A DNA stretch of 64,000 bases from the NCBI GenBank assembly GCA_904066235.2, contig CAJFCV020000003.1, forward strand, positions 2,046,001-2,110,000, in the 5' to 3' direction. The notes under the pieces were generated by a model. It saw nothing but the letters and a program-made list of their open reading frames with translations, was not told where the DNA came from and ran no database searches. Source of the stretch: Bursaphelenchus xylophilus (Eukaryota; Nematoda; Chromadorea; Rhabditida; Aphelenchoididae). Positions 24,201 to 34,530 of this stretch are shown here, piece by piece. A program made the translations under genes and the position numbers. Within the stretch, counting starts at the first letter, position 1. Each line of letters begins with the position of its first letter.

Positions 24201-25365
24201 TTGATTTTCACCGAAAAATCTGAACTCCCCCCTTTTTTGAACACTCCCGCATTTTGAAAATTGAAAAAACTAGGTGTGACATGTTATACGATGAAATTTT
24301 TTTTCAAATTGAAAATAATTCGGTTTGACATCTTATACGATGAAAATTTTTTTCAAATTGAGAAAAATTAGGTGTGACATTTTATACGATAAAATTTTTT
24401 TTCAAATTGAGAAAAATTAGGTGTGACATTTTATACATTGAAAATTTTTTTCAAGTTGAAAAAAATTCGGTGTGACATCTTATACGATGAAAATTTTTTT
24501 CAAATTGAGAAAAATTAGGTGTGACATTTTATACGAGGAAAATTTTTTTCAAATTGAAGAAAATTAGGCGTGACATCTTATACGATGAAATTTTTTTTTA
24601 AATTGAAGAGAATAAGCTGTGACATGTACGATGGTATAGCAACTCACATCTTATTCTTATCAATTTGAAAAAAATTTCGATCGTATAACATGTCACGGCT
24701 ATTTTTTCAATTAAAAAAAATCAATCATATAACATGTCACACCTCATTTTTTCAATTTTATAATGTTTTAAAATATATAATATTTTTTCCGTAGAGAAAG
24801 AAAAGTACAGAATGCCGTTCCACTGAGAAAAGTTCTATCAAATAAATGAAGATAGTTTCTCGTCGGAAAATCCTCGAAGCTCGCACTCACATTTTGGCAT
24901 AACATTTTACACTCAAATGGCAATTTAGACTGTAAATCCTAGGCTTAAAATCCCATCCCACTCTATCATCCTCCCTTTCAGATCACCCTGATCGCCTCCA
25001 CTTGTATCCTCGGCTTCAATTCGGGCGGCTTCTTCAAGTCCTCGCAGATGGTCTCCCGCCAACATTCCCACTTCACACTGGCCAACATCGCCTTCCTCAA
25101 CTGTGTGTGCATGCTGATCGTGCCGCTGCTCAACGAACTGATTGCGCCCGAGAATTTGCCGGAAGACTGGGCGGTTGTGCTCTGGATTCACGGCGTCATC
25201 TTGTTGCTGACGAACGCGTTTTTCTGCGTAATGTGCAAGGCGAAGCCGGCTTCGTGGACCATGGACGGGTGGAGTCATCGAGCCGGGAAGCGGTCGAGGC
25301 GCTCCGTGAAGAGGTCCAGTGTGCAGCCGGTGGATGCGGTTCAGAAACCCGAAAATGTGGTTTGA
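21205..25365 (+). CDS. SLC17-type major facilitator transporter with long acidic N-tail
   Basis: Predicted multi-pass membrane transporter of the SLC17 anion/phosphate group; substrate unknown. Exons 21205-21837, 22073-22298, 22342-22483, 23219-23795, 23839-24060 and 24982-25365 join in phase to 727 residues. Residues 1 to about 235 are hydrophilic: Asp/Glu-rich, with a Lys/Arg cluster near 195-215. Membrane segments begin near residue 245 (FTIMLISTLCLSSILSNIL) with NFT just after. NKYGSRR is the family's loop 2-3 signature. MRGIQGVGFSACLPVMGS corresponds to the helix 4 region, where many SLC17 members have Glu in place of the second Gly of the GxxEG pattern. The C-terminal half has GFFKSSQMVSRQHSHF, typical of SLC17. 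Usual family length is about 450-600, so the N-tail is extra. Introns 1, 3 and 5 contain repeats. Placement among worm SLC17 paralogues is not resolved. Confidence 0.9.
21985..22050. mobile_element. MITE fragment (right arm) in SLC17 intron 1
   Basis: Reads TTTTTTGCCACATTTTTCGA ... CTTCCCGGATG ... TTGCCACTGGATCAGGT, the right-arm end of the TACAGTG MITE. It ends about 22 bases before the exon 2 boundary at 22073. Confidence 0.75.
22484..23218 (+). other. intron 3 of the SLC17 gene
   Basis: The longest stretch before exon 4. Apart from the foldback element at 22972-23152 nothing structured was seen. Phase (AG|G) and acceptor GTTTTCAG at 23218 are unambiguous. Confidence 0.7.
22972..23152. mobile_element. 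foldback element TACTAGTCC-TCCGGAAAGTCG, copy 1
   Basis: The left end TACTAGTCCATCCGGAAAGT and right end GACTTTCCGGAAAGCCTACT are inverse. Internal phrases ATTTCGGCGGCATGCACT and GCTGTCGCTTGCACC are shared with 31267-31464. Short, no coding capacity. Confidence 0.75.
24061..24981 (+). repeat. SLC17 intron 5: C-rich stretch plus ~60-bp tandem array
   Basis: 24110-24250 repeats TGAACTCTCCCCC-like units. 24255-24640 is a tandem array of ~60-bp units (GGTGTGACATTTTATACGAT...TTTTTTTCAAATTGA), about six to seven copies, all in one orientation. 24650-24770 holds two units in inverse orientation (CGTATAACATGTCAC type), so the array ends in a foldback. Each unit contains the GACATTTTATACGATGAAA box found elsewhere in the window. 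Confidence 0.85.
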
Positions 25366-25740
25366 TTTTTCAGGGGTTTTTTTTTGAAAAATGACGTCAT
25401 TTTGAAAAAATTGGGTGAAAAATGAAATTTGGAGTTTTTAAGTCCAAAAAATACGTCATAATGACGGATTTAGAAGAAATTTACAAAAAAAATTTTTTAA
25501 AGTTTTAATTCGTCATGATGACATATTTTTTGGATTTTTTTGAAATTTTTTGAAAAAAAAAAATTTTAATAGTTTTAATTCGTCATGATGACTTTTTTTG
25601 GATTTTCTTTAAAAATTTTTTTTTGAAAATTTTAATTCGTCATGATGACATATTTTTTGGACTTTTTTGAAATTTTTTGAAAATTAAAAAAAAAATTTTT
25701 TTTTGATTTTTTTCAATTTGACGTAATTTTCTCACCCTTT
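25366..25740. repeat. AT-rich minisatellite with GTCATNATGAC boxes
   Basis: Boxes at 25455, 25512, 25582 and 25639, spaced 57, 70 and 57 bases. Units are TTTTAATTCGTCATGATGAC followed by TTTTTTGGA. It begins directly after the SLC17 stop and so may lie in its 3' UTR. Confidence 0.8.
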
Positions 25741-26129
25741 CTATGTCCTATAAATACGACTCTAGTCTATATCTTTCTCCTACAAATATTTTTCATTTTG
25801 AAAAAATTTTTCACTTTTTTTCAAGTTACTCTAATCATGATGTAACTGTTGTTTTCATGGCCAAAACTAATCACATCTCTCGACATATCAGAATATTTAT
25901 GTTTTAAATTGCTCACAGCTTCACTTCATGACATATCAAAGCGTGTAACTGTTGTAATATTGTAGCAGATGATCGTTGTAAATGACTGGAATTTTCACTT
26001 ATTGTTCGTAATGTTTGCATTAGCGCTCAATAAAGATTTCTCGCAATAGTTGGCCGGCTGGGAATTGTATATATTTTGGTGAAAAAACGGCGAAAAAATA
26101 CGATGGAAGATTCTGAGACGGTGAGTATC
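25741..26129. other. 3' flank of SLC17 gene, no gene seen
   Basis: AT-rich. AATAAA at about 26029 is a possible polyadenylation signal for the transporter. Otherwise nothing recognisable. Confidence 0.4.
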
Positions 26130-27090
26130 AGGGGCGTCGCGACACTTGCGGGCAAAATTTGGGGGGTCACGTTTGCGGGCAGCCGACATTTGCGGGCAAC
26201 CGGCACCTGAGGGTAACAGGGTGGAGGTGGAAATATTACTGCTGTCCGATTCCACCTTCGGTCAGAAAAGAAATTCAACGATCTGGCTGTGGTCTTGCGG
26301 TGGTCTCTTCAATCGACTACCTTCCGCACTCTTGCTACCTGAAATGACTCGGCCTTCCAAGTGGAAGGTTGCGGATGTGGATGTCGGGTAATCGATTGTA
26401 TTCGTTCCCCTTAAAAGATTAACACGAGAATGAGACAAAATTAACTCGAATAAATGAATTTATCAATAAACGTAAACAATACAATAAAATATGCAATAAA
26501 ACACAACTCTGCAACAACTACGCTTCACCTCCAACTACAGCAACCCAACTCGACACAACTCTACATAAAAATATATCTGATCAAGATGGGATAAAACCTC
26601 GCGGAAGGTTACGGTGTCGTGAATCAGGCGCTTCGCTTCGGGATCTCTCCATCGAACATTCTCGAACATCGGGGAAAAAAACCAGGGAAACAGTTGACAC
26701 AGGGGACATCTCTCTCTCTCCATAAATTCCATCGAGCTGACACATCGTGGATAACTCCAGGTTCCGTGGAATCTGACAACTGCGATATTTTGAAAATTTG
26801 TCGGCATTTTCGGGCAACCAACACTTGCGGGCAGCCGACGTTTGTGGGCAACAGGAAAAAACAATAACACAGACTGTATAGGAACTTTTGGAAGTGTTGC
26901 CCGCAAATGTCGGCTTCCCGCAAGTATTGCCTGCCCGTCGGCAAATTTCCAAAATATCATAGTAATTTTTTCACCTCCACACTGTTACCCTCACAATCAG
27001 GTGCCGGTTGCCCGCAAATGACGGTGCTGGCCGGAAATGCCGGCCGCCCGCAAAGTGGTTGCCCGCAAGTGTTCGCCCGCCGTATCAGGT
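26130..27090. mobile_element. foldback element built on TTGCGGGCA units
   Basis: The left end (GACACTTGCGGGCAAAAT...TTTGCGGGCAACCGGCACCTG) and right end (AGGTGCCGGTTGCCCGCAAA...GGTTGCCCGCAAGTGT) are inverse. A second, inner pair of the same units lies at 26810-26850 and 26895-26940. GGTGGAGGTGGAAATATTAC and its inverse extend the arms. The middle (26395-26800) shows no recognisable coding sequence. Confidence 0.75.
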
Positions 27091-27162
27091 CTAGAAAAAA
27101 AATTTCTGATAATTCCTGTGTCGTTTCGTCCCTACTTATTATATTAGACCGACCATAGGGGA

Positions 27163-27245
27163 CCCGATCCAGTGGCAAAAAACGTACCGTGTTGCATTCG
27201 GGAAGTATGGAAAATATGGCAAAATACCTCTCTCTCCAAGTGACG
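27163..27245. mobile_element. MITE fragment (left arm)
   Basis: GACCCGATCCAGTGGCAAAA ... GCATTCGGGAAGTATGG ... AAAATACCTCTCTCTCCAAG matches the left arm of the TACAGTG MITE. The right arm is missing, replaced by a fragment resembling the 450-bp family (27250-27300). Confidence 0.75.
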
Positions 27246-27744
27246 TTTCCGCACAGCGCGTGCTCGGAGGCTGGCATATATCATCGAAAAAATCAACCTA
27301 AATTTATGCCAGCAAAAAAATGTACATGCACTTTATAAAAATATTGGTCTGTCGGACAAATAAAAGGCCCATTTATTAGCAAATGTTCAAGACGCATAAA
27401 ATCCACATTATTTTCTCGACAGAATGATAGTAAATAATAAGGTGTTACTCCAAAAAAAATCTGCACGGGATCTCCACGAACCACACTTTCTTCGCACTTT
27501 GTTCCGCCGCTCTTCTTTTTCTACAGTGTTTGTTGTGTCTTGTGAGTAAATAGCAGTGTCAATTGATCCCAATCAGCTGATTCGAAAACACCTGCGTGTA
27601 GTTTTTGGTGTTTTTCGCTCGAGGCAAGAAGTTAGAAAACCCCGCTGACTCTCAATTTTAGATTACGGGCAAAATAAGGGGGCACGGGAAGGGCGTTAAC
27701 GGTTAAAATCAAATCGCTTTTTACTTCGGTTTGGCGCTGCGACA
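27246..27744. other. intergenic, no gene recognised
   Basis: No domain-bearing open frame and no clear repeat beyond a short 450-bp family remnant at 27270-27310. Confidence 0.35.
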
Positions 27745-28200
27745 TTGTGCCAAGTTTCGTCAAAATCTCAGCGTCAAATTTGGAGCCATTCCTTTGTAAG
27801 AAATCTATTTTTAATGTCGACTTCTGTCTCCTCGTTTTGCGTACTCTCTCGTCCGCAAAAATCGTTCAATATCTCGGCTCTGGCCGCAAACTGAAGGCTA
27901 TAAATTTCAGAAATTGATAAGTGGCCTAGACAGAGTATATGGGCCAAGTTTCAAGAAAATCTGATAAAAGTGCCTCGAGCAATTTTCATTTGAAAAAAAT
28001 TTTTTAAAATCATCAAAAAACTGAAATTTTTTGATTTTTTCGAAATTTTTGATATTTTTTCATCTATAATTTCGATTTTACTGGCATTTAAACCCCAAAA
28101 ATTTAGTATCTTAATCTACATCACTGTTTTTTTTATCAAAAACATTATTTTTGTCCCTAAAACAACATGATTTTTAATCATATTCCCTAAATTTCGCAAT
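27745..28200. repeat. inverted copy of the 13.6-14.0 kb repeat
   Basis: 27835-28200 is the reverse complement of 13625-13995. 27745-27835 carries the 450-bp family end (GCCAAGTTTCGTCAAAATCT, CAGCGTC). Together the two copies show a composite repeat larger than the 450-bp element. Confidence 0.8.
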
Positions 28201-29240
28201 TTCCTTTATAACTTTTATAAATAGACGAATTCGATCTCTGACCGGCGGCGTTCCAAGTTGTTTGGAGTTTTGAAATTTTCTGTGTCAATATTTTTATTTT
28301 CGAATCCCGTGGAATCCGCTTTTTTTGCAATTTTTTGGCCGATTAATCGAAGGGAAAACGGGTGATACGGAGTTTTCAAATACGGTAAATTTGAGCGACA
28401 TCAATTTTCAAACATTTTTAATGCAGGATTTGGATACTTTTTGATACTTTTGTCAAAAAAGCTGCAAAATTTTGCAGTTTTTTTGATTTTTTCGAAAATT
28501 TGTTTAAAATTACTGTTTAAAATCTTGTAATATGATGTCAGAATTACAGTAGAGATATTTACACATATTTATCAATATTTTTTTGTCTGAATTCAACCAA
28601 ATTCGCTGAAAAAATCGGGATTTTTTTCGATTTTGCTCAAATTTTTGATATTTTTGACCATTTTCCCTAATTTTTGTACTGTAAAACCTATTAAAAAGTA
28701 ATGTAAACATTTTACAATTGCAGTTTTGTTCTTTCCACCTCATCCGGACCTTATTTTAGACATCAAACTTCAATTTTTTTTTTCACTTTTTTCTTTTCCC
28801 CAAAAATGTATTCAAATCCCGTCAAATCCCCAAACCGTTGGGTCAATATTCAATATACGTGTTCTAAATCCATTTCCTCACCGCCGATTTCCGTACCAGG
28901 CCCCCACTTTTCCACCGCCTCCCCATAAATCCGTCCGGTTTGGGGATGAAAAATCGCCTGAGGCATTCGAATATAGCGGATGAATCACTCGCTGACCCTT
29001 CACGACCCTTGTTCCGATCGTTTTCGGCCGCTTCTCGGGCCGCATTCTTTGTTCGTCGGGTCGAGGAGGGCCCGTTTTCGTGGGTTTTTCGCAAAAAATC
29101 GGCCCGATTACACAATTTTCGGGGCCGCAGACCCGCCGCTTGGGTCGGATTGAACTTTGGCTCAAATTTCCGACCATAGTGTGTGAAGTTCCGGCCGAAA
29201 TCGGCGCAAAATTCGCATAAATTGGCGATTTTTTGTCTGT
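28201..29240. other. intergenic, no gene recognised
   Basis: AT-rich to about 28860, then a GC-richer stretch to 29180 with short overlapping open frames on both strands and no recognisable domain. It leads into the palindrome array. Confidence 0.4.
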
Positions 29241-32039
29241 CGCACTGTGCAATGCGAAAAAAAGCCTAAAATTTGCACTGCACTGTGCGAACAGAAAAAA
29301 AAATTAGTCTGCACCGTGCAGAAATCAAATTTTGTCATCTGCACAGTGCAACAAAAATTTTTGTTGATTGCACAGTGCAGCAACGCATTTTTAAATTTTC
29401 GCACGGTGCGGTTGCAGAAAACTGAAGAAAAAGTGGATTGCACTGTGCAAAAAGACTTTTTTCTGAATGCACTGTGCAGTAAAATGGGTTGTCGCAAAAT
29501 TTCAAAATTTGATTCCGCACAGTGCAATCAATTTTTTGCAATTGTCGCACTTTCAAAAATCGCACAGTGCAATGAAATTTCCCCCCAAATTTCGCACAGT
29601 GCAAAGAGTTTTTCGAAGTTTTCGCGATAAAAAAGTCGAGTGCACAGTGCAAAATCCAAAAATCGCTTTTTGAACTTTCCGACTTTGACGGCACAGTGCA
29701 CGCGACCTCATTCTTTTTTTGCACTGTGCAATGAGGTTTGTCTGCTTTTTCGTCGCGATTGCATCACGCTTTCCTCGGCTTCCGAAAGTCATTCCACCGC
29801 CTGACTCACCGCGCCGCGTCTGGGTTTTTGGTTGGAATTTGGCGAAAAGATTGAGTTGCACTGTGCGAAAAAATGGGGTGTCGATTTCGCCGCACTGTGC
29901 GGGTTTTTCGGAAAGATTTTTTCGCACGGTGCATTCAAAATTTTTTTTTAATGCACAGTGCGGATTTTGAATTCGAAAATCCCTCGAAAAATTTGCATAA
30001 TTTTTTTTGTCTTCCGCACTGTGCAACGCGAAAAATAGTGCAAAACGTGGACTGCACTGTGCGGCCGAGAAAAAGAGTTAGTCTGCACCGTGCAGAAAGC
30101 GTTTTGCGATTTGCACGGTGCGATAAATTTTGTTTTGATTTTTGCACAGTGCAACAAAAAAAATTTTGATTTTTGCACAGTGCAAGAAAAAAATTTTTTG
30201 GTTTTTTGCACAGTGCAATAAAAAAAAAATTTTTGATTTTTGCACTGTGCGATGAGAATTTGTTTTGGTTTTTGCACCGTGCGATGAAATTTAGTTTTGA
30301 TTTTTGCACAGTGCAACAAAAAAAAATTTTGGTTTTTGCACAGTGCAACAAAAAAAATTTTTGGTTTTTGCACCGTGCAATAAAAAACTTTTTAATTTTT
30401 GCACAGTGCGATCGATTCTTTTGTTTCGATTTTTGCACCGTGCATTTTTTTGAAAGATAAATCACCGCACAGTGCATTCAACCTCGGCTCAAACCCGGCG
30501 GCCATTGTCCAATCGTTTCCCGGACAGGTCTTGTCGCAACACCTGCACCGTGCAGACGTCATCTGTCTTTTCGCGAGAGTTTCTCCGGCGGGCCTCAAAG
30601 TGCACTCTCAATTTCGATTCGCTTTTGGTCAAACCCGTTTTGCCCCTGTGTCGCTCTCGCTCTCACCTTCGACCATCGCTCTCCGCAACTGCGGCGCTCT
30701 CTCGCCGCTGAGAGCGGGGGGCCCACGGGCTTGCACCGTGCGATCGTGGCCACTCTTTCGGGGCCTCCGATCAGTTTCGCGACAACGGGGCGCTTCCGAC
30801 CCGTCGCTGCCGCACTGTGCAGTCCCACCCGAAAGTTTCTGGCTTGTCTGTTTTTTTTTTGTTTTTTTTCGTCGGCGACAAATTGCCGTTTGATTTTTTT
30901 CGACTGCACTGTGCGGTGTTTCCAAATGGCCGATTTTGGACTGCACTGTGGAAAAATTGGTTATCAGTCCGCTTTATGGGAATGTTCGATAAGGTCGTAT
31001 TTGCACAGTGCAGTCGCTTTTTGCCTCATTTGCCACTGCACAGTGCAATCAGTTCGCTTTTCCGTCCGCACAGTGCAGTCCCAGATTTTGTTTTTTTTGT
31101 GCTGCACTGTGCATAAGGCAAAAATAGATTTTGCACAGTGCAATTGTTCGTTTCTTACTTTTTTGTTGCACTGTGCAAAGGCTTATCGCTTCTTTTGCAC
31201 AGTGCAAAGACTTGTCGCTTATTTTGCACAGTGCAAAGATTTGTCGCTTACTTCGCACAGTGCAAATACTAGTCCTTCCGGAAAGTCGCCGGACGGAAAT
31301 CGGCGACATGCACTCCGCGAAATCGAAAGTTCACTTTGCACTGTGCAATTTTTGGCTTTTTGCACTGTGCAATAAGCTTTTTTGAGCTGTCGCTCGCACC
31401 CTGAGTTTTTTCTCACAGTGCATGTCGCCGATTTCCGTCCGGCGACTTTCCGGGAGGACTAGTACTTGTCGCAAGTTATGCACAGTGCAAAGGCTTGTCG
31501 CTTCTTTTGCACAGTGCAAAGACTTGTCTCTTCTTTCGCACAGTGCAAAGACTTGTCGCGCCTTTTGCACAGTGCAATCACTCTTTCTCCTTCCACCCTT
31601 CCACAGCACAGTGCAATCCCAAGGCGTCACTTCCAGACGCCCTGTCCGTTGCACGGTGCACACCCCGCGTCCGTGATCCGCTCCCCTCCCCGGTTTGTCG
31701 CTCGCATCAATTCCCCCCAACCTTTGTCGCCCGCGACGCACTCTCGCCTCCCCGACCGTCTTTGCGACGCATGAGAAGCGCGCACGACAAACGAATTCAT
31801 CTCCGCTCCACCGAAATTTTTGCGACGTTTCAGCAGTTCATTCACGCGACAAAACTCCTTGAGCGATCGATTGCACCGTGCGTTCGGTTCTCGGGAATGC
31901 ACTGTGCGTTCGACTCTCGGCTTCACTGTGGGGTTTTTGCACAGTGCAGTCATTTTTTCATCATTTTTGCACAGTGCAGTAAACTTTTTGGGTTTTGCAC
32001 TGTGCAATTGCAGAAATTTGCGTTTTGCACCGTGCAAAT
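29241..32039. repeat. array of TGCAC-N-GTGCA palindromic boxes
   Basis: Roughly 60-70 copies of an 11-base odd palindrome TGCAC-N-GTGCA, or with one terminal base changed (CGCAC...GTGCG). The central base is A, T, C or G. Between boxes the sequence is mostly unrelated, with AT-rich spacers in 29.24-30.47 kb and GC-rich ones in 30.48-30.84 kb. 30143-30444 has ten boxes at 31-34 base spacing. 31190-31260 and 31478-31580 are true ~29-base minisatellites (TTTTGCACAGTGCAAAGACT unit). Long open frames here arise because the box lacks stops. No start, splice or domain evidence supports a gene. Confidence 0.92.
31267..31464. mobile_element. foldback element TACTAGTCC-TCCGGAAAGTCG, copy 2
   Basis: Near-perfect ends: TACTAGTCCTTCCGGAAAGT with GCCGGACGGAAATCGGCGAC, and their inverse ending GGAGGACTAGTA. 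The interior contains TGCACNGTGCA boxes and the phrase GAGCTGTCGCTCGCACC, as in copy 1. Confidence 0.8.
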
Positions 32040-33910
32040 TAGCAAAATGCTTGGGGAAATGGCCAAATTTGGCCAATTTTCGCGCGGCCAAATGCAAATA
32101 TTGATATTTTACGGTGAATTCTTCTATTTCCAGCCAAGAGCTTGCCGCCAAAAAAAAAAAAAAACCGTGTTAAAGCGCCAGCGGCTGCGATCGTTTTGTC
32201 CCGATTTTTGCGCCGTAAATATTACGTTTTTATTGGAATTTGCATCCAAATTCCATTCATTGTTTTTTCCCCGCAATGAATCGAAAAAATCATATCTTTT
32301 CATCCGGCGCACTCCCCCCGCTCTTCGATGCCGCATATTTTATCGCTCATGAATTGGCGATCCCCGAAATTTTTTTGCAACCCACCCCGAGGCACGGGAA
32401 AGTCGTGTGAGTGAAGAGGTTTTCGAATTTCGCTCCCAATCGATATGATTTTGGGGTCTAAAGACCGCGCACGGTGCGGTCGACGAACTTTTCCGGGAGC
32501 GCTTCTTGTTTTGCAATAAAGGGCAAATAGCGGGTGGCGAACTGAAAACAAAGTAGGGTAGAGTCGGTGGATGTTACGCATATGTGTTCCAGTGGGCTGG
32601 GACGACGTAGGCACGTCAATGGAGGGGTTTGTTTACCGCCAAAGTCTAAAACAACAAATAAACCCACAAAACACACGCGCTCTGTTGGTTCTATACAATT
32701 CTGGGTTATTTTTAGTAGCTGTTTGAGCTATTTGCACCGCTACTTGTGCGATTTTCCACTTGAAGCGTCATTTTATACGATCGAAGGTGTTTGAGAGGAG
32801 TTTCGGCCGAATTAGGGCAGAAATTTATTGATGATGTGTTTAATATCTGAATCTTCTAAATATATTTTTCGGGTGTATTTTATAGATTTCTTTGATTTTG
32901 GAGACATTTTATACGATGAAACGTGATTTGTAAACTTCGGCCGCTGTTGGCCGCGCATGGCAAGAGATTTTGAAAAGCACTCTTTTACAAAGATTATGAC
33001 GTCATTAGTGACCTATATTTCAATTTTGGTCGATTTTTCTTAGCTTGACAACATTTTAGATGGTAAAATACGCTTTTTTAAATCGTTGAATTTTACAAAG
33101 AAAAAATTTATTTGCTCTCAGAATCCAACTTCTCTCCATCTATGACGTCATCAGAAAAATTCCCTTTGATTTTGATCCATTTCCTTCCATCCCGCGACAT
33201 GTTATACGATGAAACGTGTTTCCTAAAAATTCGGCCGTTTTTCGGCCGCGCTTTTCCAACCGCTGTTTCCCGCCTATCCCACGCCTCCTTGCCTTCAATT
33301 CGAGTCCACGCTGACCCGCATTCTCCAGGCGAAACACCCGGAAATAGCCGCTCAATTGGCCTGTGTCATTTCCACGTCATTTCTTTTGCGCTCATTAATT
33401 ATGCCGCGTGTTGGGGTCGTAGGCAAGTTGGTGTGGGAAATGTGGTGGGTTGAATAGGAAATTTTTAAAATTTTTTTTGGATTTTGTGTTGTATTCATTT
33501 TTTGCAAATTTTGCTTAGCCTCGAAATTGATATTTCTTGGGTAAAATACGATTTTTGCCTCAGGGCATACGAATTTTTAGGGATTTTAGAAGCATTTTAA
33601 TACTAAGGCAAAGCGTATTTTACCTATTTTTTGCAAAAATTTTTGATAATTTTTGAAAAAAAATCAAAAAATTTCATTTTTCCTCCAAAAAATCACTAAA
33701 ATTGGCTCGTGTTTTAGACAAGCTACAAATTAGAAAGGTCGGTAGACATTTTCCTAGTATTATTTTTACAATTCTCCCTTTTAAAATTTTCATTTTTTCA
33801 AAAAATTTCAAAAATATTTCGAAAAAAAATTGCTGTCGTATTTTACACGTGTCCTGCTGGCGGTCCTCTCCACGTTGGTCTAATTAACATTTTTTTCAAA
33901 AAAAAAATTT
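32040..33910. other. intergenic with GACATTTTATACGATGAAA boxes
   Basis: No gene recognised. TTTTATACGAT(G/C)GAA-type boxes at about 32772, 32907 and 33201 (the last two followed by ACGTG). A stray GCACGGTGC box is near 32469. Confidence 0.5.
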
Positions 33911-34530
33911 TCGGGAAGTGATTCGCGGCCCCATTTCCAGCCGCCTGCGGGCGGAAAAGCGGCTCTCGGCGCTTGCGATGGAACACAGCGTCTACGATGG
34001 CTACTCCATTCCGCCCGACATTCTGTTGGGTCTGGCGGGGATAGCTGAACTTTTCTTCGGCGAGCCCGACCCTTTTATTCCCCCTTCTTCCCGGCGTTTT
34101 GGTCGATTTCTCGCGCTCTCTTCTCGCCACACTTTTGTCTGGCCAAATTTTGTCTCTCCGCATCGCCCCCGCTCTCTCGGGGGCTCGAAAAGAGAGTGGT
34201 GGAGAGCGGACGGGCTGTGTGGAGGTTCGTGGTGCGGTGTGCCCGTCGGTGGGGTGGCAGGGACGGAGGGTTTCGCGTCTTTTCGCTTCGCTCTCTCTCC
34301 CTCCGTCCGTCCCCGACCAAGTACAACGTCTTTTTCTCTTTCTCACCACCCGCAAACCCATTTTTATAGCTGTAGGACGTGTGCGTGGCGAGCGGGCGTC
34401 TCTTGTTTTGGCGCCCCGGTGTAATTTCCAAAAAATTTCACAACTGTTTTGGCCCGCAGGGCTTGCGGAAATTGAGCGTCTAAATTTGGGCGCTGCAAAG
34501 GGTTGATGCCTTCGGGCGGATGACGTGGAT
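33911..34530 (+). other. GC-rich segment, possible 5' exon, unconfirmed
   Basis: CCATTTCCAG at about 33933-33942 could be an acceptor. The ATG at 33978 opens a plus-strand frame starting MEHSVYDGYSIPPDILLGL. The frame continues to 34424 but turns into CT/GA-rich, low-complexity sequence, and no good donor was found after the first 20 residues. It might be an upstream exon of mbk-1 (about 4.3 kb away) or simply a promoter-like GC island. No domain. Confidence 0.2.

Noticed and set aside
30143..30444. CRISPR-like array (short repeat, ~20-base spacers)
   Set aside because: The genome is eukaryotic, the repeat is only 11 bases and palindromic, the spacers are low-complexity A/T runs, and there are no cas genes.
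29247..31375. Long Cys/His/Gln-rich open frames on both strands (for example 29935-30477 minus, 30731-31375 plus) that look like a repetitive protein
   Set aside because: The repeated peptide bits are translations of TGCACNGTGCA, which lacks stops in all frames. Frames exist on both strands at once, with no splice, start or domain support.
33918..34424. 168-codon open frame as an independent gene
   Set aside because: After about 20 plausible residues it becomes CT/GA-rich low complexity, with a competing open frame on the opposite strand and no recognisable domain. Kept only as a low-confidence possible exon.
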